A stretch of 64,000 bases of DNA from Nocardia yamanashiensis NBRC 100130 (lineage in GTDB: Bacteria > Actinomycetota > Actinomycetes > Mycobacteriales > Mycobacteriaceae), in contig NZ_BDCD01000005.1 in assembly GCF_001613325.1 (NCBI RefSeq), positions 1-64,000 on the forward strand. The letters run 5' to 3'. Made by a program: the position numbers and the translations under genes. Below are positions 31,934 through 40,375 of the stretch, piece by piece (the stretch's first letter is position 1; each line of letters begins with the position of its first letter). The notes beneath the pieces were generated by a model that made no database searches, was not told the DNA's origin, and saw nothing but the letters and a program-made list of their open reading frames with translations.

Positions 31934-32986
31934 ATGACGACATCTGCCTTGGTTCCCGAGCCGTCTCCGACGTCATCTCGACGCGGCGCCGACGGTGATT
32001 ACGCTCGACTGCTGCGCCGGGTCTCCGCGGCGGGGCTGATGGAGCGGCGGCCACGCTATTACGCGATCCGGCTGAGCCTGGTCGGGTTGGCCTTCATCGG
32101 TGGGTGGGTGGCATTCGTGCTGGTCGGCGACTCGTGGTGGACGCTCGCGGTGGCCGCGTTCCTGGCGGTGGCATTCGCTCAGGTCGCGCTCGTCATGCAT
32201 GACGTGGCGCATCGGCAGGTGTTCCGGACGCGGCGGCCCACGGAGATCGCCGGGCGGGTGGTCGGGAACGCGGGGATCGGGCTGGGGTACGGGTGGTGGC
32301 AGGACAAGCACACGCGGCATCACGCCAATCCCAATCACGAGGAACTCGATCCGGATGTGGCGCCGGACATTCTGGTCTGGTCGCAGCGGCAGGCACGCAG
32401 TAGCCGGGGGTTGGCTCGAATCATCGGGCGGGCGCAGGCTTTTCTGTTCTTTCCATTGTTGTTGCTGGAGGGGCTCAATCTGCATGTCGCCGGTGTCCGG
32501 GCGCTGCGGCGGCGGTCGCTGAAGCATCGCGGGCTGGAGGGCGGGTTGCTGCTGGTTCATGCGATCGCGTATCTGGCGGCGCTCGCGGTGGTGTTGCCGG
32601 CGGACAAAGCGGTCGCGTTCTTCGTGGTGCATCAGGCGCTGTTCGGGCTGTACATGGGCTGCATCTTCGCCCCGAATCACAAGGGCATGCCGACGCTGAC
32701 CGGGGACGAGCGCCCCGACTATCTGCGCCGGCAGGTCCTGACCTCGCGCAATGTGCGCGGCGGGACGTTCACCGATATCGCTCTCGGTGGGCTCAACTAT
32801 CAGATCGAGCATCACCTGTTCCCGAGCATGCCGACCCCGAACCTGCGCCGGGCCCAGCCGATCGTCCGCGCCTATTGCGCCGAGATCGGCGTCGCCTACC
32901 ACGAGACCGGGCTGATCTCCTCCTACCGCGAGGCGCTGAAACACCTGCACGAAGTGGGTGCGCCGCTCCGCGCCGCCGACCGCTGA
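31934..32986 (+). CDS. Membrane fatty-acid desaturase (DesA3-like)
   Basis: This 350-residue diiron desaturase of the membrane acyl-lipid/acyl-CoA family should introduce a cis double bond into a fatty acyl chain. The three His boxes are HDVAH at residues 89-93, HTRHH at 126-130 followed by ANPNH, and QIEHH late in the protein. Four membrane helices lie around them (about 45-85 and 180-235). Mycobacterial DesA3 is the closest remembered relative. Electron supply would come from a separate oxidoreductase, not encoded nearby. A CRP-like site lies upstream, and the next gene encodes an acyltransferase. Confidence 0.88.
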   Translation: MTTSALVPEPSPTSSRRGADGDYARLLRRVSAAGLMERRPRYYAIRLSLVGLAFIGGWVAFVLVGDSWWTLAVAAFLAVAFAQVALVMHDVAHRQVFRTRRPTEIAGRVVGNAGIGLGYGWWQDKHTRHHANPNHEELDPDVAPDILVWSQRQARSSRGLARIIGRAQAFLFFPLLLLEGLNLHVAGVRALRRRSLKHRGLEGGLLLVHAIAYLAALAVVLPADKAVAFFVVHQALFGLYMGCIFAPNHKGMPTLTGDERPDYLRRQVLTSRNVRGGTFTDIALGGLNYQIEHHLFPSMPTPNLRRAQPIVRAYCAEIGVAYHETGLISSYREALKHLHEVGAPLRAADR

Positions 32987-33027
32987 GCACTGGCACCGCA
33001 CGGCGATCACCACTTATTTGCTGGCGA

Positions 33028-33033
33028 TACGCT
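33028..33033 (+). promoter_or_regulatory. -10 element of a probable leaderless transcript
   Basis: TACGCT fits the actinobacterial TANNNT -10 motif and ends exactly 6 bases before the ATG of the acyltransferase. Transcription would start at the A of ATG, matching the lack of any ribosome site there. Confidence 0.45.
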
Positions 33034-33039
33034 GTGGTC

Positions 33040-33801
33040 ATGGAACCGCCCGAGGTCAGCCTCGAAAACACCGACGCCGTGTACGACTATTACCGCGATC
33101 ATCGACAGAATCTGGTGAAAGCGAAAGCCGCGTACTGGTTGCTCGGGCGACGTTTCCAGCCGCGCGTGCACTACGCGGACAGTGCGCGGAAAGCCTTGCG
33201 GGACTTCATCTCCGACGGCCGGCCATTGATCATCTCGATCAACCACCTGTCGGAGAAGGACCCCTACACGGTGAGCGCGGCGGCCTGGCGCAGCCCATTG
33301 CGCCCCGTGATCGGGCACACCCGGGTACTGGCCAAGCACGAAGTATTCGCCGACCGGAAAATGCGGGGCACCCTCGACATGATGGGCGGCCTGCCGGTCT
33401 TCCGCAGCAAGGACCACGAAAGCTCCTCGGTCAACGCCGCGTCGGAACGCTTGATCGACACCTGCGCGGTGGTCCTGGCGCGCGGCGACAGCATCGCCCT
33501 GTTCCCCGAAGGCACCTGCAACTACATCGACCACACCCGGGTGCTCGAACTGGGCGGCGGCATCGGCCACATCGTCTCTCGCGCACGCACCCTCGCCGCG
33601 GACCCGGTGCTGGTCAGCCTCGGCCTCAGCTACGGCCCCCGCCCGGATCCCGCCGCGGAACTGAGCAAGACAGACGTCCGCTCCGCCAGCTTCTATTTCG
33701 GCATGCCGATCGGCGAACTACCGTCCCAACCCGCCGACATCACGCGCATCGCCCGCGACGAACTGCAAGCCGCACTCGACGGCGCAGTCGCCGCCTACTG
33801 A
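33040..33801 (+). CDS. PlsC-type lysophospholipid acyltransferase
   Basis: This 253-residue acyltransferase of the 1-acyl-glycerol-3-phosphate family transfers an acyl chain to a lysophospholipid or similar acceptor. The catalytic box is NHLSEKDP (an NH-x4-D variant near residue 73), and FPEGT lies near 153 in the glycerophosphate-binding block. GLPVFRSKD represents block II. No membrane helix is obvious, so it is probably peripheral. No ribosome site precedes the ATG, but a TANNNT -10 box ends 6 bases before it, so it looks leaderless. It follows the desaturase and may act in the same lipid pathway. Confidence 0.82.
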   Translation: MEPPEVSLENTDAVYDYYRDHRQNLVKAKAAYWLLGRRFQPRVHYADSARKALRDFISDGRPLIISINHLSEKDPYTVSAAAWRSPLRPVIGHTRVLAKHEVFADRKMRGTLDMMGGLPVFRSKDHESSSVNAASERLIDTCAVVLARGDSIALFPEGTCNYIDHTRVLELGGGIGHIVSRARTLAADPVLVSLGLSYGPRPDPAAELSKTDVRSASFYFGMPIGELPSQPADITRIARDELQAALDGAVAAY

Positions 33802-34032
33802 GCCTCGGATCTCACGGGCTCGGATTCACGACCGAGTTTGTCGACCCAATCCGTGCCGCCCAGGCCGACCCAGGTCCGCTTCGATATCGCCGCTCGGCGC
33901 TCCACCGATACAAAAGACCAGTAGGTCTAATCTGATCGGGTGGGCCCTCATTCGGCGGCCACGTTCGGGACAGGCCCGCCCACTCGGGGTTCGCGACCAC
34001 ATGTGCGCCGAAACCGAAGGGAGAGTTCGACC

Positions 34033-34569
34033 ATGGGAGATGACAACCCGTACCTGTTCCGCTTTTCCGAGGCAGTGCCCAGCGAGTTCGACGGCGGAAC
34101 CCTGCAGGGGGCGCACGAGGACAACTTTCCGGTGTTGCGCGGGCAGCAGGGAGCGGTGTATTTCGTGCATCTGGAGGGCGGCGGGGTGCGGGAGCCGCAT
34201 TGGCATCCGACGGCGTGGGAATTGAATTACGTGATCGCCGGGCGGGCGCGGTGGAGCATGCTGGGTACGCATCCGGACGGGTCGTATCACAACGAGCTGT
34301 TCGAGGCCGGTCCCACCGATCTGGTGTTCGCACCGCAAGGGTTCTTCCACTATTTCGAGAACGCCAGTGACACAGAGCCTTTGGATGTGCTGGTGATCTT
34401 CAATTCGAGTACCCAGGAGCCGAACGACGATATCGGCATCGTCGGCACGATCAACAGCCTGCCGCGGCATGTGCTCGCGGCGTCCTTCGGCATCCCGGTG
34501 TCGGCGTTCGACGCCATCCCGGCCGAGGTGAAACCCGTGGTCATCACCCGCAGGCAGCCGAACGCCTGA
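34033..34569 (+). CDS. Cupin-domain protein (oxalate-decarboxylase-like)
   Basis: This 178-residue monocupin carries motif 1 EPHWHPTAWELNYVIAG, giving two His and one Glu ligand for Mn or Fe, and motif 2 FAPQGFFHYFEN, giving the last His. The sequence resembles one half of bicupin oxalate decarboxylases. Single-domain relatives include oxidases and storage-like proteins, so the reaction is open. There is no signal peptide. GGGAGAG lies about 6-8 bases before the ATG. The next operon starts after an operator-like palindrome immediately downstream. Confidence 0.8.
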   Translation: MGDDNPYLFRFSEAVPSEFDGGTLQGAHEDNFPVLRGQQGAVYFVHLEGGGVREPHWHPTAWELNYVIAGRARWSMLGTHPDGSYHNELFEAGPTDLVFAPQGFFHYFENASDTEPLDVLVIFNSSTQEPNDDIGIVGTINSLPRHVLAASFGIPVSAFDAIPAEVKPVVITRRQPNA

Positions 34570-34595
34570 GGCGGATCACGGTTCGGGCACATATT

Positions 34596-34613
34596 TGCCA
34601 TTGACTAATGGCA
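34596..34613. promoter_or_regulatory. Operator-like palindrome of the mymA-like operon
   Basis: TGCCATT-GACT-AATGGCA has perfect 7-bp arms and a 4-base spacer. It lies 42 bases before the first gene of the hydrolase/SDR/diiron/monooxygenase operon, where it would cover the promoter. The spacer overlaps TTGACT, a good -35 box. The MerR protein encoded at the end of the operon or a TetR protein elsewhere could bind it. Confidence 0.5.
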
Positions 34614-34655
34614 CATTGATCGATGATGCTGTGGCGTATGACGAGAAGAGGGTCA

Positions 34656-35648
34656 ATGGCGACCTCCTCGCCCCAGGTCGCCACGGCGGTACCCGAGCGG
34701 GAATCGGTGCGAACGCGGGTTGCCGCGGTCGCATCGGTGATGGGGTTGCGGCAGGTCAATGCGTTGTTGCCGGACAATCGGCTGGGCATCGCCGCCGGGC
34801 GCGGGCTGATCGCCGCGATCATGGCTGCGGGCGGGCCGGTCCCGCCGGGGACGCGGGTAACCCGGGTCCGGTCGGGCGGCGTGCGCGGCGAATGGGTGCG
34901 GGCGGCCGGGGTCGAGCACAGCGAGCGGGCCATCTACTACATCCACGGCAGCGGGTATGTGGTGTGCTCGGCGCGTACCCATCGCGGGCTGGCCGCACGG
35001 CTGTCGAAAGCGACCGGGCTGGCGGTGTTCGTCGTGGACTATCGGCTCGCGCCCGAGCATCGGTTTCCGGCGGCCGCCGAGGATGCGGCCGCCGGCTACG
35101 AGTGGCTGCTCGCCCAGGGGTACCGGCCCGAGAATCTCGTGATCGGCGGGGATTCCGCGGGCTGCCACCTCACGCTCGATCTGCTGTTGCAGCACCATGC
35201 GGCGGGAGCGGCCCAGCCGGCGGGGGCGTTCATGTTCTCGCCCCTGCTGGACCCGGCCTTGACCGCGGCCGAGAGCCGGGATCGGGTCCTGCCCGATCCG
35301 ATGGCCCCGGCATGGGTGGGGCGCAGGCTGATCGCCAAGTACACCGCGGGCGCACCCGCCGACTCACCGCGGTTGCGGCTGGTCATCCCGGCCGGAGTGG
35401 TCCTGCCGCCGTTGTTCGTACAGGCCAGTGCCGGTGAGATGCTCGCCGACGATGCCCGGCAGATCGGCGCCATGGCCGCGGCGGCCGGGACGCCGTGCGA
35501 ACTCGAACTCTGGCCGGGCCGGATTCACGTCTTCCAGGCGCTGCCGCTACTGGTCCCGGAAGCCGAGGCCGCGCTGCGGCGAGCCGCGGCATTCGTGGCA
35601 TCGGCTCTCGCGCAACACGATTCGACAACTCGGGTAAAGGCGGTCTGA
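34656..35648 (+). CDS. HSL-family alpha/beta hydrolase (LipR-like)
   Basis: This 330-residue esterase is of the hormone-sensitive-lipase family. The oxyanion motif is HGSG in YYIHGSGYV (a variant of the usual HGGG), and the nucleophile Ser is in GGDSAGCH. The acid follows ASAGEMLADD, and the base is His in GRIHVF. YRLAPEHRFPAA is the classical family block. It is the first gene of an operon with an SDR two bases downstream, a ferritin-like protein and a Baeyer-Villiger-type monooxygenase, and most resembles M. tuberculosis LipR from the mymA operon. It would cleave the ester made by the monooxygenase. GAGGG lies before the ATG. Confidence 0.85.
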   Translation: MATSSPQVATAVPERESVRTRVAAVASVMGLRQVNALLPDNRLGIAAGRGLIAAIMAAGGPVPPGTRVTRVRSGGVRGEWVRAAGVEHSERAIYYIHGSGYVVCSARTHRGLAARLSKATGLAVFVVDYRLAPEHRFPAAAEDAAAGYEWLLAQGYRPENLVIGGDSAGCHLTLDLLLQHHAAGAAQPAGAFMFSPLLDPALTAAESRDRVLPDPMAPAWVGRRLIAKYTAGAPADSPRLRLVIPAGVVLPPLFVQASAGEMLADDARQIGAMAAAAGTPCELELWPGRIHVFQALPLLVPEAEAALRRAAAFVASALAQHDSTTRVKAV

Positions 35649-35650
35649 TC

Positions 35651-36547
35651 ATGTGGCCGATCGGCGAAATCGCCCTGGCGCTGGGCGGACCGCGGCGCTC
35701 CCATCAGGCGAAGGCGGTGGTGACCGGAGCGGGCAGCGGTATCGGCCGGGCGTTCGCGCTCGAGCTGGCCGCGCGTGGCGGGGAGGTGCTGTGTGCGGAT
35801 ATCGACAAGGAACGTGCTGATGAGACTGTGCGGCTGATCGAACGTGAGCACGGGCGGACCGCGCATTCCCTGTTCTGTGACGTGTCACGTCGTGAGGACG
35901 TGGAGAGCTTGGCCTTGCACGCGGAACTGGTGTTCGGTGGGCCGCCCACGCTGGTGATCAACAATGCCGGGGTCGGCATCGGTGGAAAACCGGTGGGCGA
36001 CATCGGGTTGGACGATTGGCGGTGGGCGCTGGGCATCAATCTGTGGGGCGTGGTGCACGGGTGCGAGATCTTCGCGCCGCAGCTGCGGGCGGCCGGGCGG
36101 GGCGGGATCATCAATGTCGCCTCGGCGGCCGGGTTCGCGGCCGCGCCGGGGATGGCCGCGTACAACGTGTCCAAGGCGGGCGTGGTGTCGCTGTCGGAGA
36201 CCATGGCCGCCGAATTGTCCGGCACCGGCGTCACGGTCACCGCGCTGTGCCCGACCTTCGTCAAGACGAATGTGGTCGCCGACGGCCGCATCACCTCCGG
36301 ATCCTCGCGGCTGGCGAGCGAACTCATGCGCTGGACCGGTTTCTCACCCGCGCGCGTCGCCGCCACCACGCTCGACGCCCACGACCGGGGTGCGTTGTAT
36401 GTGCTGCCGCAGCTGGACGCCCAGCTCGTCTGGCAGCTCAAACGGCATTTCCCCGCCCTCTACACCCGCGCGCTCGGCGTGCTGAATCGTGTCCTGCCGC
36501 AGGACGATCCGGCCGGCGCGACCATCGAGAAGACAGGAGTCCGCTGA
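35651..36547 (+). CDS. Short-chain dehydrogenase (SadH-like)
   Basis: This 298-residue Rossmann-fold SDR oxidises or reduces a carbonyl. The cofactor motif is TGAGSGIG near residue 25, ADID at the end of strand 2 suggests NAD(H), NNAGVGIGG follows, and the catalytic Tyr and Lys lie in YNVSK with Ser in ASAAG. The long C-terminal extension (about residues 235-298) is typical of the mymA-operon SDR (SadH/Rv3085) group. It sits two bases after the hydrolase, and its stop overlaps the next start (TGATG). It probably makes or uses the ketone handled by the monooxygenase. Confidence 0.85.
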   Translation: MWPIGEIALALGGPRRSHQAKAVVTGAGSGIGRAFALELAARGGEVLCADIDKERADETVRLIEREHGRTAHSLFCDVSRREDVESLALHAELVFGGPPTLVINNAGVGIGGKPVGDIGLDDWRWALGINLWGVVHGCEIFAPQLRAAGRGGIINVASAAGFAAAPGMAAYNVSKAGVVSLSETMAAELSGTGVTVTALCPTFVKTNVVADGRITSGSSRLASELMRWTGFSPARVAATTLDAHDRGALYVLPQLDAQLVWQLKRHFPALYTRALGVLNRVLPQDDPAGATIEKTGVR

Positions 36548-37467
36548 TGTCGTTCGACTTCGACGCCATGCTGGCCAAAATCAAGTCCAAGCAGTGGGCG
36601 CTGGCCGATATCGACTGGGACGCACCGGGAGCCGAGCTCATCGAGCCGGAACTGCACGCCAAGCTCAAGCCGTTCCTGGCCGATCTCATGTGGATCGAGA
36701 ATGTGGGGGCGCGCGGGTTCGCGGCCATGGCCAAGAAGGCGCCGACCCCGGTGCTGGCCGAGATCTACCGGTACTTCCACGCCGAGGAACAGCGGCACGC
36801 CAATGCCGAACTGGCGCTGATGCGGCGCTGGGGGATGCTCGACGGCGATGAGATCCCGGCGCCGAACATCAATGTGAAGCTGGTCATCGACTTCCTGGAC
36901 AAGCACGCCGACGGCATGTCGCTGTCGTTCCTGGGCACCGTCATTCCCATGCTGGAGGTGGCGCTGGACGGTGCGCTGATCAAGTTCATCACCGACGAGA
37001 TCGAGGATCCGGTCGCGCAGGAGGTGTTCAAGCGGATCAACAATGACGAATCCCGGCATCTGGCCACCGATTACGCGGTCATGGAACTGCTCGGGCACGC
37101 CGGCGCCCGCAAACTCGCCATCGATCTGGTGGGCGGGTGGATCAAACCGTCGCTGCTGATCGGCGTGCTCAGCTATGTGCCGCTGCTGAACAAGATGCGC
37201 GACAATATCGTCGAGATGGGCGTGAACGAGGAGAAGCTGTACGCGGCGATGCTCCGGTTCAAGCAGGTGGGGGAGCGCACCCCGCTCGCCAATCGAGTGC
37301 CCATGTACCGGATCGTCAAGATGCACAGCAATTGGGTGATCAACCGGGACCATCCCTATCACCTGTTCGCCGATGCCATGGTCAAGCTGACCGCACGCAT
37401 TCCCGAGCGGCTGCTGCCCGCCGAACCGACCTGGTCGCAGGAACTCACCTACGAGCCGGTCGCATGA
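36547..37467 (+). CDS. Ferritin-like diiron protein
   Basis: This 306-residue all-helical protein has two clear iron-binding helices, E81-x2-H84 in FHAEEQRHANAE and E168-x2-H171 in NNDESRHLATDY. Further acidic residues at Glu51 (WIEN) and Glu137 (MLEVAL) fit the other ligands of a carboxylate-bridged diiron site. This predicts an oxygenase, oxidase or desaturase activity rather than iron storage. It is fully embedded in the operon, with start overlapping the SDR stop and stop overlapping the monooxygenase start. In the M. tuberculosis mymA operon I remember no such gene at this place; AdhD follows SadH there. Confidence 0.75.
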   Translation: MSFDFDAMLAKIKSKQWALADIDWDAPGAELIEPELHAKLKPFLADLMWIENVGARGFAAMAKKAPTPVLAEIYRYFHAEEQRHANAELALMRRWGMLDGDEIPAPNINVKLVIDFLDKHADGMSLSFLGTVIPMLEVALDGALIKFITDEIEDPVAQEVFKRINNDESRHLATDYAVMELLGHAGARKLAIDLVGGWIKPSLLIGVLSYVPLLNKMRDNIVEMGVNEEKLYAAMLRFKQVGERTPLANRVPMYRIVKMHSNWVINRDHPYHLFADAMVKLTARIPERLLPAEPTWSQELTYEPVA

Positions 37468-38954
37468 GCGCGGCGGTCAAGCCACTGGACGTGGCGATCA
37501 TCGGGGCCGGATTCGCGGGCATCGGGGCGGCTATTCGATTGCGGCAGAAGGGCATCAGCGACTTCCTGATCTTCGAGCGCGGGGATCGGGTCGGCGGGAC
37601 CTGGCGGGACAACACCTATCCCGGGGCGGCCTGCGATATTCCGTCGCGGCTCTACTCCTACAGCTTCGCGCCGAATCCGAACTGGTCGCACACCTACTCC
37701 GGCAGCGCGGAAATCCTCGGATACATCGATTCCATGGTCGAGGAGTTCGGTATCGGGCCCTCGATCCGATTCGGGCACACCGTCACCGGGGTGGAATTCG
37801 ACGAGACCTCGGGATTGTGGAGCATCGGTTTCGCGGCCGGTCGGCGGAAGGTGAAGGCGCGCAGTATCGTGCTCGCCTCGGGGCCGCTGTCCAATGCCGG
37901 GTTCCCGGATCTGCCCGGAATCGACAGCTATGAGGGGCACAAGATTCACAGTGCCCGCTGGGATCACGACTACGACTTCACGGGTAAGAAGGTCGCCGTG
38001 GTCGGCACCGGAGCCAGTGCGGTGCAGATCATTCCGGAGCTGGTGGAGCGGGCCGCTGCGGTGAAGGTGTTCCAGCGCACGCCCGGCTGGGTGCTGCCGC
38101 GGCTGAATCGGCGCACCAATCCGGTCACCAAGCAGCTCTATCGGCAGGTGCCCGCCGCGCAATCGCTGGCGCGCGAGGCCTGGTTCTGGGGGCACGAATC
38201 GGTGGCGCTCGGAGTGGTGTGGAATACGCCATTGACCCGGGTGGTGGAGCGGATCTCGCTGCTGCACTTGCGGAGTCAGGTGCGTGATCCGTGGCTGCGC
38301 CGTCAGCTCACCCCGGATTTCCGGGCGGGCTGCAAGCGGCTGCTGATGAGCAGCGATTACTACCCGGCGTTGCAGCGCGAGAACTGCAAACTCATCACCT
38401 GGCCCATCGCGGAATTGTCGCCGCACGGGATTCGCACCGCCGAAGGGATCGAGCACCGCTTCGACTGCATCGTGTTCGCGACCGGGTTCGAGGTGTCCAA
38501 ACAGGGCACGCCGATTCCGGTGACGGGGCGCGACGGCCGGGTTCTCGCCGACGAATGGCGGGGCGGCGCATACGCTTTCAAGAGCGTCACGGTGGCGGGC
38601 TATCCGAATCTGTTCCTGACCTTCGGGCCGAATTCCGGGCCGGGGCACAATTCGGCGCTGGTGTACATGGAGGCGCAGATCGACTATCTGACCGATGCGA
38701 TCCGGCTCATCCTCGACCGGGACCTGCGCATGCTGGAACCGCGCCGCGATCGGCAGGACCGCTACAACGCCGGAATTCAGCGGCGATTGTCGGCGACCAC
38801 CTGGAATTCGGGTTGCCGCAGCTGGTATCTCACCGAGGACGGTTTCAATGCCACCATGTACCCGGGGTTCGGGACCCAGTACGCCCGCCAGCTCGCCGGG
38901 GTCGACCTGGCTGATTTCGAGCTGACTCCCCGGGATACTGTCGACACCAGGTAA
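37464..38954 (+). CDS. Baeyer-Villiger-type flavin monooxygenase (MymA/EthA-like)
   Basis: This 496-residue FAD- and NADPH-dependent monooxygenase inserts oxygen into ketones or oxidises sulfur/nitrogen centres. The first Rossmann motif is GAGFAGIG at about 14-21, the GGTWRDNTYPGAACDIPS block follows, the BVMO fingerprint is YEGHKIHSARWDHD (a variant of FxGxxxHxxxW), and the second Rossmann motif is GTGASAVQ. The closest remembered relatives are MymA and EthA, which act on long-chain or thioamide substrates. Its ATG overlaps the TGA of the diiron gene. With the hydrolase and SDR it makes a ketone-to-ester-to-acid pathway plausible. Confidence 0.87.
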   Translation: MSAAVKPLDVAIIGAGFAGIGAAIRLRQKGISDFLIFERGDRVGGTWRDNTYPGAACDIPSRLYSYSFAPNPNWSHTYSGSAEILGYIDSMVEEFGIGPSIRFGHTVTGVEFDETSGLWSIGFAAGRRKVKARSIVLASGPLSNAGFPDLPGIDSYEGHKIHSARWDHDYDFTGKKVAVVGTGASAVQIIPELVERAAAVKVFQRTPGWVLPRLNRRTNPVTKQLYRQVPAAQSLAREAWFWGHESVALGVVWNTPLTRVVERISLLHLRSQVRDPWLRRQLTPDFRAGCKRLLMSSDYYPALQRENCKLITWPIAELSPHGIRTAEGIEHRFDCIVFATGFEVSKQGTPIPVTGRDGRVLADEWRGGAYAFKSVTVAGYPNLFLTFGPNSGPGHNSALVYMEAQIDYLTDAIRLILDRDLRMLEPRRDRQDRYNAGIQRRLSATTWNSGCRSWYLTEDGFNATMYPGFGTQYARQLAGVDLADFELTPRDTVDTR

Positions 38955-38986
38955 TCGGCGCAGCGGAAAGGGCGGGTGCGACACAG

Positions 38987-39754
38987 GTGGCGGACTACCG
39001 CATCGACGATCTCGCCCGTGCCGCCGGCACCACCGCCCGCAATGTGCGGGCCTATCAGGAACGCGGCCTGCTGCCTACGCCCGAGCGGCGCAGCGGCCGC
39101 GCCCTGATCTACGACGACACGCATCTGGCGCGGCTGCGCATCATCGACGCGTTGTTGCAGCGCGGGTTCACCATCGCGCATATCGGTGATTTCATCACCA
39201 GCTGGGAGACCGGCAAGGATCTGTCGGAGGTGCTGGGGCTGCAGCAGGCGGTCACCACCACCTGGGGCAAACCCGATGCGCCCATGGCGATTCCGCGGGA
39301 GCTGGTGAACACCTTCTTCGGCGATACCGACGAGCATCAGGTCGAGGCCGATCAGCTGAACCGGCTGGAAAAACTCGGGTTGATCCGCCTGGACGCCGAG
39401 ACCGCCGAACTGACCCGGCCCGATCTGGTGGAGACGTTCGCCGCGCTCAGCGCCTACGGCATCACCCTGCCCGGCCTGATCGACCTGTACGAGTCGGTCG
39501 CCGGACGACTCGAGGACATCGCGCGCCTGATGGTGACCGCTGCCAAGGACCACATCGTCGCCGAGCACGGCCCCGGCTGGCTCCCGGAAACCGATACCGA
39601 GATCGCCGAAACCACCAAGATGCTCAACCAGTTCCGCGATCTGGGCACCCGTGCCGTCCGCGACGGTCTCGACCAGGCCCTGGACCGGGTCCTGGAAGCC
39701 GAACTCGGCGCCTACCTCGAAACCGCCGCGCGCCGGCGCGCCCAGCCCGACTGA
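38987..39754 (+). CDS. MerR-family regulator
   Basis: This 255-residue regulator has an N-terminal winged helix (residues 3-70: YRIDDLARAAGTTARNVRAYQERGLLPTP) of MerR type. The C-terminal ~150 residues are helical (effector domain) with no Cys, so it senses an organic molecule rather than a metal. It follows the monooxygenase by 32 bases on the same strand and is the probable regulator of the operon. MerR proteins bind spaced palindromes between -35 and -10 boxes, and the palindrome at 34596-34613 is a candidate. GTG start. The gene ends back-to-back with a convergent gene. Confidence 0.85.
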   Translation: MADYRIDDLARAAGTTARNVRAYQERGLLPTPERRSGRALIYDDTHLARLRIIDALLQRGFTIAHIGDFITSWETGKDLSEVLGLQQAVTTTWGKPDAPMAIPRELVNTFFGDTDEHQVEADQLNRLEKLGLIRLDAETAELTRPDLVETFAALSAYGITLPGLIDLYESVAGRLEDIARLMVTAAKDHIVAEHGPGWLPETDTEIAETTKMLNQFRDLGTRAVRDGLDQALDRVLEAELGAYLETAARRRAQPD

Positions 39755-40252
39755 TCAGCCCAGCGTGAACGTCGCCGCGCCGCTGACCTGTTCCAGCTCA
39801 CGCTGGGACCCGTCGTCGTACAGCGTGACGATCTTCGCCTCCACCCGCCCGGCCCCGGGCCCCATACCGAACCCGGTGATCACCCCATCGGGCGCCTGCT
39901 GCACCACCCCGCGCTCGTTCACCTGATTCGACTGCCCGCTCGCGAGCCCGGAATCGAGGTTCTTCCAGCGCACCGCGATCCGGTACGTACTGCAGAACTC
40001 CCCGTCCTGCACGATCCGCACCTTGACCCCGAACACCCCGGACTGCTGCTGCGGCACCACCGTGGCGTTTATGATCGCGGCGCAGCTGGGGCCCGGGATA
40101 CGGGTGACGGTGGTGGAGAAGATGGTGGCCTGATCACTCGGCACCGCGGTGGCGGGACCAGCGAAACCGGTCAGGATCGCCGCGGCCGAGGTGGCAACCA
40201 CGCCGGCGCGAACGAGCATCGACTTGCGGACGTGACTCTGCGTTGCACTCAT
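39755..40252 (-). CDS. Secreted protein of unknown function
   Basis: This 165-residue exported protein has a basic N-terminus (MSATQSHVRKSMLVRAG), a hydrophobic core and an ATA-type cleavage near residue 36. The mature part is beta-rich with two cysteines (PSCAA and EFCSTY) about 40 residues apart, likely one disulfide. I do not recognise the family. Starts at 40252 and 40216 are both possible; the former gives a longer basic region. Its stop directly abuts the stop of the MerR gene. Confidence 0.65.
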   Translation of the reverse strand: MSATQSHVRKSMLVRAGVVATSAAAILTGFAGPATAVPSDQATIFSTTVTRIPGPSCAAIINATVVPQQQSGVFGVKVRIVQDGEFCSTYRIAVRWKNLDSGLASGQSNQVNERGVVQQAPDGVITGFGMGPGAGRVEAKIVTLYDDGSQRELEQVSGAATFTLG

Positions 40253-40375
40253 GCCCGATCTGTCGGCCCCACCCCCGCAGTCATTAGCAGACGCAAGCAC
40301 CCCAGCTTTTGGGGGCACTCCCGCCGTTAACACCGGAAACACCCAGTGCGACAGCCGATTCCAGCTCCGGCCGGA

